Part shown: positions 27,101 through 35,395 of the stretch, one piece after another
Numbering within the stretch: position 1 is the first letter of the stretch
Layout: the number at the start of each line of letters is the position of its first letter
Assembly (NCBI RefSeq): GCF_000153105.1
Contig: NZ_CH672377.1
Location: 1,208,305 to 1,272,304 of the forward strand
Direction of reading: 5' to 3'
Length of the DNA stretch: 64,000 nt
DNA from: Blastopirellula marina DSM 3645
Lineage (GTDB): Bacteria > Planctomycetota > Planctomycetia > Pirellulales > Pirellulaceae
Notes under the pieces: generated by a model
What the model saw: only the letters and a program-made list of their open reading frames with translations
What the model was told of the DNA's origin: nothing
The model's database searches: none
Position numbers and translations under genes: made by a program

Positions 27101-30100
27101 AAACAAGAGAAGCTGATCGAAGAATTTCCGGTCAAAAGCGATGAGAAAACCGGCGTCATCCGCAAAACGCTGCAGTTGGCCGACGGCGGCGACTATCGTG
27201 TTCGTCTGGAAGGAGTCGACCGCTTCGACAACGTCGTCTCGGGTCAGGTCGCGGTCAAGATCTCAGGCGACGAAGATTCGACCCGGCTCCGAATTCTGGC
27301 CGATCATCACACGCTGAAGTCGGGCGAAAAAGCGACCGTGAAAGTCCACTGGCGCGACCAACCGGCCCTGGCTTTGATGACTCTGGAAGGCGCCAAAATT
27401 CTCGAATATCGTCTGGTTCAGTTGAAACAAGGCGCCAACGATCTGGAAATCGCCGTTTCGTCCAAACTGGCGCCCAATTTTCAAATGTCGTTAGCCCTGA
27501 TGATCGATCCGACCAAAGAGCAGCAGGACGAAGAGGCTCCGCTCCGCTTCCACACCGCGAGCAGTCCCTTCGCCGTGGAACGTGATCTTCAAATCGAGAT
27601 GAAAATTGTGGGCGAAGGCCATAAGCCCGGCGACAAGGTGAAGGTCGATATCACCACGACCAACGCCGCCGGCCAGCCGGTTCCGGCGGAGCTTAGTCTC
27701 GCGTTGGTCGAGAAAGCGCTCTACGAACGTTTCCCCGACCGATTCTTAGCGATTCAGCGTTTCTTCGGCGGCGCCGCACGCACGTTTGCGATGCGAACGA
27801 CGGCGACAATCGAGTTTTGCTATCACCCGCAAACCAGTTCAATCGATCACTTGCTGCTGGCCGAAGAAGAACGGCTGGAGACGCTGGCCCGCGAAACGGA
27901 AACCTTGTCGGAACTTGGCGATCGCGACTTTGACGGCATCGCGCTGAATAACCGCGACCGCGCAAGCGGCTTCTTTGCCGCGCCCGTCGAAGAAGCGGAA
28001 GCGCTCGCCCACAGCGGCATGTCAGGCAGCGGAGGCGCATTCGGTGGCGGCGGCTTTGGCGGAGGAGGCGCATTCGGCGCTGCCGGAATGCAGCAAGGTG
28101 GAAATGGCCCTGGCTACGCCTATGGGAACTCGATACCCGAACTGCAAAGCCAATCGCGTCAGCTCCAACAATCGGCGGACAAGCCGCAAGCCGCGCCCAA
28201 CCAATCGATGCAACTCTCTCGCCAACGCTTCGCCCAGAAGGATGAGAAGAAGCGTTACAATCTACTGGCTGTGGATGCGGCGTCCATCGTCCCCGACGAT
28301 CGATTGAACCCTCAGTCGATGGCGCCCAGCGACTGGGCCGCACTCGGTTCTCGCCGAGAAATACAAATGCTGGGTGTCGACGGACGTTATTCCAACCTCA
28401 ACTTCTCCGCCGAATTGGGCAAGAAGTGGGATAGTACCGTTGCTGGCGAACGCCTGAAGAAAGCGGCCGCGGAAGGACAGAAAATCTTAATCGGCATCCC
28501 CGCCCAAGAGACCGGCTTTTGGGATCCGGCCGTCCTGACCGACAAAAAAGGGAAGACGACCCTCGAGATCACTTTGCCCGAACGGTCGACCGCCTGGCTG
28601 CTAAAATCACGCGGCGTGACGATCGACACGCTCGCCGGAGAAGCACAAGCCGAACTAGCGGTCAGCAAATCGCTGTTTGGCGAATTGAAGACCGCCGCGG
28701 CGTTTGTCGACGGAGATTCGGCTCAGATTCCGGTCACCGTTCACAATGACCTGCTCGACAAGGGAGCGATCACTGTCACCTTGAAGACGACGATCGGCGC
28801 CAAAACGCAAACCGAAACCAAGACGCTTGACGTGGCCAAGAAGGGAATCGTCGACCTTGAGTTTCCGGTTCGGTTCGCGTTACCGATCGCCGGTAAAACG
28901 GACGCCGAGCCCGGCGCCAAAATTGAATTCTCGCTGCAGGTCTCGGCCGCTGAAACGGTCGATCAGCAGTTGGCGATCGTGCCGCTATTGCCTGCCGGGA
29001 TGCCGGTCTATGCAATCGCTTCCGGCACGTCGGCCAGCAGCACTTCCGCCTTCGTACAGCGTCCGCAAAAGATGCCGTGGACCAGTCCGCGAATGCAGAT
29101 CGTGATCGGTCCGACGGTCCAGCAGACTTTGCTCGACGCGCTGAACGCCAATCCGACGCTGCGGCAACTCGAAAGCCAACGTTTCGCCGCTGGGATCGAC
29201 ACCAACACCAGCGACCTGATGGCCGCGATCGCGCTGCAGCAATTGATGAGCAAAGGACGCGACGCCGCAAATCCGCAAATGCAATCGTTGGACGAAACGA
29301 TCCGTCGCCAACTGCGGGCCGTGGTCGCCGCCCAAAAGGATGACGGAGCTTGGAACTGGGCCGGACCTTCCGGCGCCGGAAACGCCTACACGTCGTCCCG
29401 CGCTATGTGGAGCCTGACGTTGGCGCGCGGCGCTGGCTATCGTGTTGATAACGGCGTGTTCGATCGCGGCCTGAATTTTCTGAAGAACCAACTGACGCAA
29501 TTGGCGGTAGGCGACTACGAAAGTCGAGCCATCTTGCTACACGCATTGACGGCGACCGGCAACGAAGACTTCCCGCTGGCCAATCAGCTATACCGCAATC
29601 GCAATTCGCTCTCGACGGCGGGGCTCGCCTATCTGGCTCTCACCTTCGCCGAGATGAATCGCCAAGAGACCGCCAGCGAAATCATCGCGTTGGCGAAACA
29701 AAAACTAAGCGGCGGCGGCGCCAAACCGTTGTCATGGAACTCGGCGGAAGTCGAAACCCGCGGTCTGTATGCGTTGTGTTTGTACAAGCTGTCTCCGCAG
29801 CAGGAAGAACTACGGAAAGAAGTCGAGTGGCTCATGCAGCATCGCTGCGGTTCACGCTGGACGCCGGAGAAAGCGGTCGGCCCGATCATGTTGGCCGTCT
29901 GCGGATACAACGCGACCAAGCAGTTGGCCGCCGACGCCTACGAGTTGACGGTGATTGTGAATGACAAACCGCTGAAAACATGGAAGTTTGACGCGAACTC
30001 GACGACGCAAACGCTCGAAGTTCCGGTTGACTCGCTGACAAACAAAGCAAAAGAGACGATCCGCTTCGAGCTTAACGGCCGCGGCGAATTCTCCTATGAA

Positions 30101-32425
30101 TGCGTGTTGGCCGGTTTCGTCGCCGCCGACAAGCTGGAAAACACGGTCAAAGACTGGACGATCCGCCGCTACTACACGCCTGCGCCGCTCGAGTTTGACG
30201 GCCGTCCAATCCCTAGCGGTTTTGGCTTGCTGACCGGCAGCTATTCCAGCTTCCGCAACAACATGACGCAGCTTCCAGCCGCCAAAAAAGGGCACGTCAC
30301 CCTCGAAATGTGGCGAAGCAGCGTCCCCAGCGGATCGCGCGATCAACAACTGCCGTATCTGATCGCTTACGAACCGCTCCCCTCCGGCGTTCGTGTCGAC
30401 GAGAAATCGGTGAAGGGTCCGTTCGAGCGTTTCGAGATTCAAGCCGGCGGCATCTTGTTCTATCTGGGCGGTAATCGCGGATTAGGTTCGATCCACTTCG
30501 ATATCATCGGCTCGATTCCCGGCGACTACCAAGGATTGCCGACCGTGCTGCGCGACGCTTATCACCTGGAGGATATGGTCGTCGCCAAATCGCAACCGCT
30601 AAAAGTTTTGCCGCTCGGCGGCAAGAGCGACGACAAATACCGTCTGACTCCGCTCGAACTATACGAGTTGGGCCGGCTGAAGTTCGAAAAACATGACTTT
30701 GCTGGCGCTCATCAGAACTTGACCGAGCTCTTCAGCAACTGGAATCTGCAGACCAATTACTTCCAACAAACGATCCGCATGCTACTCGACATCAGTCTCG
30801 AACAAGGCAACTCGGCCGAGGCCGTTCGCTACTTTGAGATCGTGATCGAGAAATATCCGGAACTAGAGATTCCCTTCGCCAAGCTGATGAAGATCGGCAA
30901 AGCGTACCACGAAATCGGCGAGTACGAACGGAGCTACCTGGTCTATCGCGCCACGGTCGAAGCCAGTTTTATGGTCGAAAGCCAGGTCGCTGGTTTCCTG
31001 CAGGATCAAAACGAGTTTCTCCGCAGCGTCGAAGTCATGACCGCGCTGTTACAAAACTCGCCGCCGGAACCTTACGTCGCGACCGCCGACTACGCGCTCG
31101 CGCAACAAGTCTTCGCCAAGGCCCCGGTCGCGGCCCAAGATCCACAGTTGCGTGAGAAACATATCAACCGCGTCACGCTCGTTCGGCGTTCGCTGGGGAT
31201 GCTCGAGAATTTCCTCACCGCCCATCCCGAAGATCCGTCGGCCGATCAAGCCGCCTTCTCGCTGGCGACCGGCTTGATTGAGTTGGACGCCTACCAACAA
31301 GCGATTTCGGTCTGCGGCGACTACACGCGTCGCTATGACAACAGCAACTTCCTGAGCAGCTACTGGTACATTACCGGCTTCTGCCACTTTGCTTTGGGAC
31401 AACACGAGAAAGCGCTTGAGATGTGTGAGCAGGTCGCCCAGTACAAGCGTCCGGCGACCCTTTCCGGCAGCCGTCAATTGGCCGAGGAAAACAAATGGCG
31501 CGCCGTCTATATCATGGGACAGATTCATCACGCTTTGGGTCAGGCCGCCGCGGCGATCACCGACTACGAGAAGGTGAAAGATCGCTTTGTCGACGCCGCC
31601 CAGTCGATCGACTACTTTTTGCACAAACGAATTGCGCTGGAAGATGTGACGACCTTCACGCCGGCGGAACCGGTCAACGTGAAGCTTGATTTTCGCAACA
31701 TCGCGGCGTGCGACGTCAACGTTTATCGCATCGATCTGATGAAGTTCGGACTGTTGCGGCGCAACCTGCAGCAGATCACGGCGATCAACCTGGCCGGAAT
31801 TCGTCCGTACCACGAAGAAAAAGTGGAGCTCGGCGACGGCAAAGATTATCGCGATCGGACGAAAGAGCTGAAGTTGCCGCTGCAAGAAGAAGGCGCCTAT
31901 CTGGTGGTCTGCCGCGGCGAAAATCTGCACGCCAGCGGTCTAGTGTTGATCTCACCGCTCAAGGTCGAAGTGCAGGAAGAAATCGAATCGGGTCGCGTTC
32001 GCGCCACGATTCGCAACGTCAAAACCGACGCCTACGTCGCTGATGTTCACGTCAAAGTGATCGGCTCGGCCAACAACGAGTTTACCTCCGGCGATACCGA
32101 CCTCCGCGGCGTCTTCGTCGCCGACGGCATCCAAGGACGCTCTACGATCCTCGCCGAAGCCGAAGAAGGTGAATACGCGTTCTACCGCGGCGAAAAATCG
32201 ATCGGCAATGTGCCGATGCCGGTTCCTTCCGCCCAGCCGCAAGCGCCCAACGCGAGTGGCGCCGATCAGCAACAGGGAGGCGGCAGTTCCAAAGCCAAGC
32301 TCAACGACGAGCTGCTCCGCGGCATCCGCGCCGGCAACGGCATGATCCAGGAAGAACAACGCAAGAACCTGGACAACTACTATCGAAATGACATCAAAGA
32401 GGGGATCCAGAACTTCAAGTTCTAA
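24164..32425 (+). CDS. giant TPR / alpha-2-macroglobulin-like protein (2753 aa)
   Basis: A signal peptide (CSALWLLLLCPAILFA) leads into about 480 residues of TPR units (YLKGRAHFFAKQYKESIAVM, ALAFYQKAAEIGP). Macroglobulin-like domains follow, including MG2 (RPAYRPGQLVHLKGILRDAV, about residue 740), then a Gly-rich stretch near residue 1286 (GSGGAFGGGGFGGGG). The A2M domain (FWDPAVLTDKKGKTTLEITL, about 1451) precedes an alpha/alpha toroid like the thioester domain (AAQKDDGAWNWAGPSGAG, about 1719), but no C-x-E-Q thioester motif is seen. A second TPR block lies at about 2166-2480, and the last 270 residues are beta-rich. Bacterial macroglobulins trap proteases in the envelope; without a thioester this one may act as a scaffold. 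AGGA lies upstream of ATG 24164. Confidence 0.85.
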   Translation: MHRRILCSALWLLLLCPAILFAQENAEENKPAVAAPEAETGPAAQSSLLSVPKPVREAMQDRDYDRAIAAIAKAIAENQGDPAYLTYLKGRAHFFAKQYKESIAVMTQLTKRYPDSAWTRKARFAIGVAYARAGDYRAAELAYQAEAEYLISLQRKEEIAAIYLEFADAFFAPPADGKHPDYQRALAFYQKAAEIGPLRETNTRIQLQIARCYKQLNNPGQAIQLYQAFINANDDDVLLLPARYELGEAYLQSGNRVEARRSWEDLLSLHGTAKSKLIPLAAFRLSETYGIPNPGNKDDLELGVAALKKFLATYPDHEKVASAHLRIVQSFLNQGRTEDALAAVDNFLQQANLEKSDEYASAQYLKGLALARQKKFDDAIVAWRTYLQQHPTHGHWSEAQRQIINAEYAKGLDALEREDYDAARAAWGEFLVKYPIDERNRSIQNSFAEMLFAQKKYEAAIAAWRQVVSKYPQTEEASIAQYRVAQTLAEKLSRLADAMVEYKKLNWGSQAGPAQQQIALLSNKSLSISTVRVYRSNETPRIGLKTRNLESVNVQIYKVDLETYFRKMHLATGVESLDIALIDPDSQFEHPVADYEKYRLFSQNVDVPLPGENEVKAGVMAVTVSGKTQESTTLVLQSDLDMIVKSSRDEVFIFTQNMRTGKPWPGVKLLLSNGSEVFAEVETGADGVYQADRKELRDPADLRVFAIANGHIASSVVNLNGLGVAQGIARAGYLYTDRPAYRPGQLVHLKGILRDAVNDVYVVPTQRDYKLEVYDGRNRLVMEEEVQLNDYGSFHSHLLLPSASALGDYRIVVSHDKVRYEGSFVVHEYQLPSVFLTAESDRNVYYRGEKITGTIKAAYYYGAPVAGAEISYSLNGDRTLTGTTDDKGEVKFEFETRDFRQSQTLNLAVQLPAHSTATQQHFFLSAQGYTIAAKTVRPVYLAGETFEVDATVKDAEGKPIAQDLTLKVFQLLDAKGTREKQEKLIEEFPVKSDEKTGVIRKTLQLADGGDYRVRLEGVDRFDNVVSGQVAVKISGDEDSTRLRILADHHTLKSGEKATVKVHWRDQPALALMTLEGAKILEYRLVQLKQGANDLEIAVSSKLAPNFQMSLALMIDPTKEQQDEEAPLRFHTASSPFAVERDLQIEMKIVGEGHKPGDKVKVDITTTNAAGQPVPAELSLALVEKALYERFPDRFLAIQRFFGGAARTFAMRTTATIEFCYHPQTSSIDHLLLAEEERLETLARETETLSELGDRDFDGIALNNRDRASGFFAAPVEEAEALAHSGMSGSGGAFGGGGFGGGGAFGAAGMQQGGNGPGYAYGNSIPELQSQSRQLQQSADKPQAAPNQSMQLSRQRFAQKDEKKRYNLLAVDAASIVPDDRLNPQSMAPSDWAALGSRREIQMLGVDGRYSNLNFSAELGKKWDSTVAGERLKKAAAEGQKILIGIPAQETGFWDPAVLTDKKGKTTLEITLPERSTAWLLKSRGVTIDTLAGEAQAELAVSKSLFGELKTAAAFVDGDSAQIPVTVHNDLLDKGAITVTLKTTIGAKTQTETKTLDVAKKGIVDLEFPVRFALPIAGKTDAEPGAKIEFSLQVSAAETVDQQLAIVPLLPAGMPVYAIASGTSASSTSAFVQRPQKMPWTSPRMQIVIGPTVQQTLLDALNANPTLRQLESQRFAAGIDTNTSDLMAAIALQQLMSKGRDAANPQMQSLDETIRRQLRAVVAAQKDDGAWNWAGPSGAGNAYTSSRAMWSLTLARGAGYRVDNGVFDRGLNFLKNQLTQLAVGDYESRAILLHALTATGNEDFPLANQLYRNRNSLSTAGLAYLALTFAEMNRQETASEIIALAKQKLSGGGAKPLSWNSAEVETRGLYALCLYKLSPQQEELRKEVEWLMQHRCGSRWTPEKAVGPIMLAVCGYNATKQLAADAYELTVIVNDKPLKTWKFDANSTTQTLEVPVDSLTNKAKETIRFELNGRGEFSYECVLAGFVAADKLENTVKDWTIRRYYTPAPLEFDGRPIPSGFGLLTGSYSSFRNNMTQLPAAKKGHVTLEMWRSSVPSGSRDQQLPYLIAYEPLPSGVRVDEKSVKGPFERFEIQAGGILFYLGGNRGLGSIHFDIIGSIPGDYQGLPTVLRDAYHLEDMVVAKSQPLKVLPLGGKSDDKYRLTPLELYELGRLKFEKHDFAGAHQNLTELFSNWNLQTNYFQQTIRMLLDISLEQGNSAEAVRYFEIVIEKYPELEIPFAKLMKIGKAYHEIGEYERSYLVYRATVEASFMVESQVAGFLQDQNEFLRSVEVMTALLQNSPPEPYVATADYALAQQVFAKAPVAAQDPQLREKHINRVTLVRRSLGMLENFLTAHPEDPSADQAAFSLATGLIELDAYQQAISVCGDYTRRYDNSNFLSSYWYITGFCHFALGQHEKALEMCEQVAQYKRPATLSGSRQLAEENKWRAVYIMGQIHHALGQAAAAITDYEKVKDRFVDAAQSIDYFLHKRIALEDVTTFTPAEPVNVKLDFRNIAACDVNVYRIDLMKFGLLRRNLQQITAINLAGIRPYHEEKVELGDGKDYRDRTKELKLPLQEEGAYLVVCRGENLHASGLVLISPLKVEVQEEIESGRVRATIRNVKTDAYVADVHVKVIGSANNEFTSGDTDLRGVFVADGIQGRSTILAEAEEGEYAFYRGEKSIGNVPMPVPSAQPQAPNASGADQQQGGGSSKAKLNDELLRGIRAGNGMIQEEQRKNLDNYYRNDIKEGIQNFKF

Positions 32426-33555
32426 TCCGCCGTTGCTTTCGGTTCGGCCGGCGGGTTAATCGGCAGCGGGGGACGATTCTCATCACCCCGTTTGCGATCT
32501 CGCCCATCGGGACCGCGACCGCCTGGGCCGTTCCAATCACCGCGGCGGCCTGGTCCACCGGGGCCTTCGCCTCGCGGGGGTCCATCTCCACGCGGACCGT
32601 CATCAAATCCGGGAGGACCATCGCCTCGTTTGAAGCGATCCGGGGAGCGCGGGCCTCCGGACGGCCGACCAAAGAAGTTGTACATCAGATGCCGCGAATA
32701 CTCTTCGTGCAACTCACGTTCAAACGCATCTTTCGGCAGAGAGGCCAAATGACTGCGGCGTTCGGCAGGGAGTTTCTCAAAGTACTTGCGCACATCTTCT
32801 TCGCTGGCGTTCTCCAACATTTGCGAATGGAACGCTTTAAAAATCAACTGCCGCAAGAGGTCGCGTTGTCCGTCAATCGGCAACTTCTCGAGCATCGTCC
32901 TCGTTTGCGGCGTCAAATCGGCCGCCAGACGTTTGATGTCGCCGGGACCAGGCAGCGGCGCGTCGACTTGCGGCTCGAAATTCATTTTCACCCAGACCCA
33001 GAAGAGTCGTCGCTCGACCGGCATCTCATCCAGACGATGGCGCAAACGCGAGTCTTCGCCAAACTGCGTCTCCATGTAGGCTTCGATCGGCTCTTGATTC
33101 TTCTGCATGAAGTCGACCAGCCAGGCCCAGATTTTGGGCATGTCTTGTTCGCTGGCTCCCCGCAGCGCGTCTCGCATCATGCCAAACCGGCGACGTCGCG
33201 ACTCTTCTTCCAGCTCTGACTTGATCGTCGCGACGCGCTTTTCGATCGGTAGTTTCTCGATTTCCGCCCGTTTAACAGGATCGAGCGTTTTTAGCCATTC
33301 GTAATAGCGATTCATCACTTCGCGCAGCTCGTGGCCGTCGTCGCGCGTTTCGAGCGCGGTATGAATCTCTTCGCAATGCTCGCGTCCCGCGGCCGAGAGT
33401 CGCTCCCAACGCTGCTGACTGGACAGCAGTTCGTCTTTTTCGGCCTGCGACATCTGCTCGATCCGCTGGCGGCGATCAGCCAGATCGTCTCCGTGGACAA
33501 CCGCGGCGATGGTCAGCAGCAAGCAGGCCGGCAGAACGAGTCGCTTAAACGCCAT
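32422..33555 (-). CDS. secreted helical protein with Pro/Gly/Arg-rich tail
   Basis: This 377-residue protein has a signal peptide (RLVLPACLLLTIAAVVHG), a long Arg/Glu-rich helical body (RRQRIEQMSQAEKDELLSSQ; VKRAEIEKLPIEKRVATI; EVDLQ-like repeats) and a C-terminal 85 residues of low complexity built from Gly, Pro, Arg and Asp (GPGGPGRRGDWNGPGGRG). The repeated LPxERR and LSP/MSQ-type units resemble the DUF3106 or zinc-resistance-associated helical proteins of the periplasm. Of two adjacent ATG codons, the second (33555) is six bases from GGAGG and was preferred. It is the third gene of the sigma/anti-sigma operon, overlapping the anti-sigma gene by 11 bases, and its stop overlaps that of the convergent giant by four. 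It could be a sensor or target of the sigma factor. Function unknown. Confidence 0.75.
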   Translation of the reverse strand: MAFKRLVLPACLLLTIAAVVHGDDLADRRQRIEQMSQAEKDELLSSQQRWERLSAAGREHCEEIHTALETRDDGHELREVMNRYYEWLKTLDPVKRAEIEKLPIEKRVATIKSELEEESRRRRFGMMRDALRGASEQDMPKIWAWLVDFMQKNQEPIEAYMETQFGEDSRLRHRLDEMPVERRLFWVWVKMNFEPQVDAPLPGPGDIKRLAADLTPQTRTMLEKLPIDGQRDLLRQLIFKAFHSQMLENASEEDVRKYFEKLPAERRSHLASLPKDAFERELHEEYSRHLMYNFFGRPSGGPRSPDRFKRGDGPPGFDDGPRGDGPPRGEGPGGPGRRGDWNGPGGRGPDGRDRKRGDENRPPLPINPPAEPKATAD

Positions 33556-34072
33556 CATCCACCTCCGAGACGAACAGGCCCTCGCTGCGAAGGCGTTCCA
33601 GGAATTCGACTTCGTCCACTTTCTGGTAGCGGTCCATATTCTCGATCAGCGGCAATTCGGTCAGCAGTTCTTCATTTTGACGGCTAGCGGACTGGCTAAT
33701 CCAGGCAAAGCCGAGCACAGCGGCAGCCACCGCCGCGGCGCCGGTGATCGCGGCGATTCGCCAGGAACGCGACTTTTGGCGGACCTGGATGGTTTCCAGT
33801 TCCTGCGACGCGGCGACCGAGATCATTTCGACTGTGGTATGCACAAACTGATCGCTCGCTTCAACCCGCGGTAGCGAATCGAGCATATCCCAGGCGCGCT
33901 CCAGCCGCTGCAAGCGGAGCCGATAGTCGTAATCGTCGGCCAGACGGGCTTCGACGACGATTCGCTCGTCTTCGGAGAGCTCGCCGTCGAGATACGCGAC
34001 CAGCTGCTGCTCGGCGTCTTCTACGGGAACCATATTGTTGTCTTGCGGCGTACTCATAGGACTGGCGTTCAC
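33545..34072 (-). CDS. membrane anti-sigma factor partner of the ECF gene upstream
   Basis: The 175-residue protein has an N-terminal acidic helical domain (EQQLVAYLDGELSEDERIVV), a single transmembrane helix (IAAITGAAAVAAAVLGFAWI, about 106-125) and a short extracytoplasmic tail ending EVDDGV. The pattern AYLDGELSxxExxxVExxLA is typical of planctomycete anti-sigma factors that hold an ECF sigma factor at the membrane; no HX3CX2C zinc motif is present. It begins with GTG overlapping the sigma gene stop (GTGA), so the two are translationally coupled. Release of the sigma factor would normally follow proteolysis or a conformational change; the trigger is unknown. Confidence 0.82.
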   Translation of the reverse strand: MNASPMSTPQDNNMVPVEDAEQQLVAYLDGELSEDERIVVEARLADDYDYRLRLQRLERAWDMLDSLPRVEASDQFVHTTVEMISVAASQELETIQVRQKSRSWRIAAITGAAAVAAAVLGFAWISQSASRQNEELLTELPLIENMDRYQKVDEVEFLERLRSEGLFVSEVDDGV

Positions 34073-34713
34073 TCGGATGGCGGTCGGGCGCCTTGCTCCA
34101 GATAAGGTTCGAGGGCTATTTTCAAATTGGCTCGAGCCCGAGAGAGCAAAGACTTGATCGCTTCGACCGACATCCCCATGGTGACGGCGATATCGGCATA
34201 ACTCATTTCCTCAAATTTCGATAGCAGCACCGCCATCCGCTGGCGATCGTTTAAAGTTTCCATGGCGAGACGAACAACTTCGCCCATCTCGGCCCGATCA
34301 ATGACCCGCGTCGGCATTTGGCCGCTGGCCGCTTTGGCGATACGATCCAGCGGATTGGCTGGTCCCATCCCGGCGTCGTCGCCGCCGTCGACTTGGATCT
34401 CTTTACGGCGCGCCATACTGCGGCGAGCATTGCTGGCCACGTTATTAGCGATCGTGTAAAGCCAGGTCGAAAACTTCGAGCCTGGTTTGTACGACTTTCG
34501 TGATCGATAGACCCGCAGAAAAACTTCTTGGGCCAAGTCCTCGGCCTGATCTCGGCGTCCCATCAAATGATGCATGAGATTGATCAGCCGGTTTTGATAG
34601 CGAAGCATCAGCTCCTCAAAGGCTGCCGCACTGTCATCGCGCACCTCGAGCATGAGCCGGACATCCGGATCTTGCAGTTCGTAGCGTTTGGCGGTCGATT
34701 CGGTGATCGACAA
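34069..34713 (-). CDS. ECF-type RNA polymerase sigma factor
   Basis: The 214-residue protein has sigma region 2 (FEELMLRYQNRLINLMHHLM; DQAEDLAQEVFLRVYRSRKS; FSTWLYTIANNVASNARRS) and region 4 (LNDRQRMAVLLSKFEEMSYA; GMSVEAIKSLLSRARANLK), with a roughly 50-residue linker and no region 3. This is the ECF layout. The start is a TTG at 34713, six bases after GGAG, which is well placed although rare. Downstream on the same strand come its membrane anti-sigma factor and a secreted helical protein. It therefore probably answers an envelope signal, and usually such genes are autoregulated, although no clear -35/-10 ECF promoter was found just upstream. Confidence 0.93.
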   Translation of the reverse strand: MSITESTAKRYELQDPDVRLMLEVRDDSAAAFEELMLRYQNRLINLMHHLMGRRDQAEDLAQEVFLRVYRSRKSYKPGSKFSTWLYTIANNVASNARRSMARRKEIQVDGGDDAGMGPANPLDRIAKAASGQMPTRVIDRAEMGEVVRLAMETLNDRQRMAVLLSKFEEMSYADIAVTMGMSVEAIKSLLSRARANLKIALEPYLEQGARPPSE

Positions 34714-34882
34714 ACGGCGCTCCTAGCCTAATCGGCGGTAATATCGATTTTGGTTCTAAGAAGACAGCGTCGATCACCCCATCTGCCGGCGCGATCGAGC
34801 CGTGTTTACTTCTCGCCTATTGTAACCCCAGCGCCTTGCAGAAGTTTCCTGGGCAAAAGAATTATTCAGTAAGTGCATCATT

Positions 34883-34899
34883 TTGGCACGCCTATTGCA
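34883..34899 (+). promoter_or_regulatory. sigma-54 (RpoN) promoter of the candidate small RNA
   Basis: The bases ttggcacg-ccta-ttgca match the sigma-54 consensus TGGCAC-N5-TTGCW completely, with the GG and GC pairs exactly 12 bases apart. Transcription would start near 34910. About 40 bases upstream lies ttgc-N13-gcaa (34847-34867), a possible enhancer half-site pair, not verified. Confidence 0.75.
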
Positions 34900-34909
34900 A
34901 CTGTGTTTA

Positions 34910-35150
34910 CCGTCCTAGGGATGAGAAGAAGCTAACTTGATTGGGTCGGAACAGAGAAGAGGACCACGATTAAGGGGCCGGCGTTGTGAAGAGGCGATCC
35001 GGTCCATAGAGCGAAAAGCTTTGCTGTTTAACGCTTTATGGCTTTCTTTGGGACATGAAAGAGGCAACCGAGAGTCACGTCACCGTGGTTCTCGCTTTCA
35101 ACAAAACTAGGCGAGCTGGTCAGCGAGACCAGCTCGCCTGTTTTATTTTG
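34910..35150 (+). ncRNA. candidate sigma-54-dependent small RNA
   Basis: The interval of about 235 nt starts at the expected start point of a sigma-54 promoter and ends in an intrinsic terminator. It contains no plausible reading frame with a ribosome site; the short ATG frames stop within seven codons. Two internal hairpins can be drawn: ccatagagcg (35004-35013) with cgctttatgg (35032-35041, one G-U), and gaaag-gagagtcac (35057-35078) with gtggttctc-ctttc (35085-35099). It does not match a class I recognise by eye (6S, SRP, RNase P, tmRNA). It lies in a 680-base gap between the divergent sigma-factor gene and the DUF1549 gene. Alternatively it is an attenuated leader of the latter, which starts 245 bases after the terminator. 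Confidence 0.5.
35109..35150 (+). terminator. intrinsic terminator of the candidate small RNA
   Basis: A perfect 12-bp stem (aggcgagctggt, 35109-35120, with accagctcgcct, 35128-35139), 7-nt loop, followed by gttttatttt. This is the strongest hairpin in the gap. Confidence 0.9.
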
Positions 35151-35395
35151 CGTGCATCAAAATCGTACACTGATCGATTATGCAACACCCGAGCCAGCCC
35201 CACCTGTATTCACAAAGCCGCTCTTTTGGGCGGATTGACCGGTTGATTCTCATCTTTTCTCTGCAAATTCTGAGTACGAACGTTTAAACTGTACGTTTGT
35301 AGTATTAGATGGCTCACTCGATGTGAGACAAGCGTCTCATTCTTTGACACGGTTTCACTTCCACTTTTCCCGTCAGCAACTCAAGGCACTTCCCC

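Noticed and set aside
31049..31930. A 293-residue minus-strand frame inside the macroglobulin-like giant
   Set aside because: It is antisense to TPR-coding sequence, has no start signal or motif and no independent support.
35055..35246. A 63-residue frame starting inside the candidate small RNA
   Set aside because: It runs through the perfect terminator hairpin, has no ribosome site, and its composition is unlike neighbouring proteins, so the interval was treated as non-coding.
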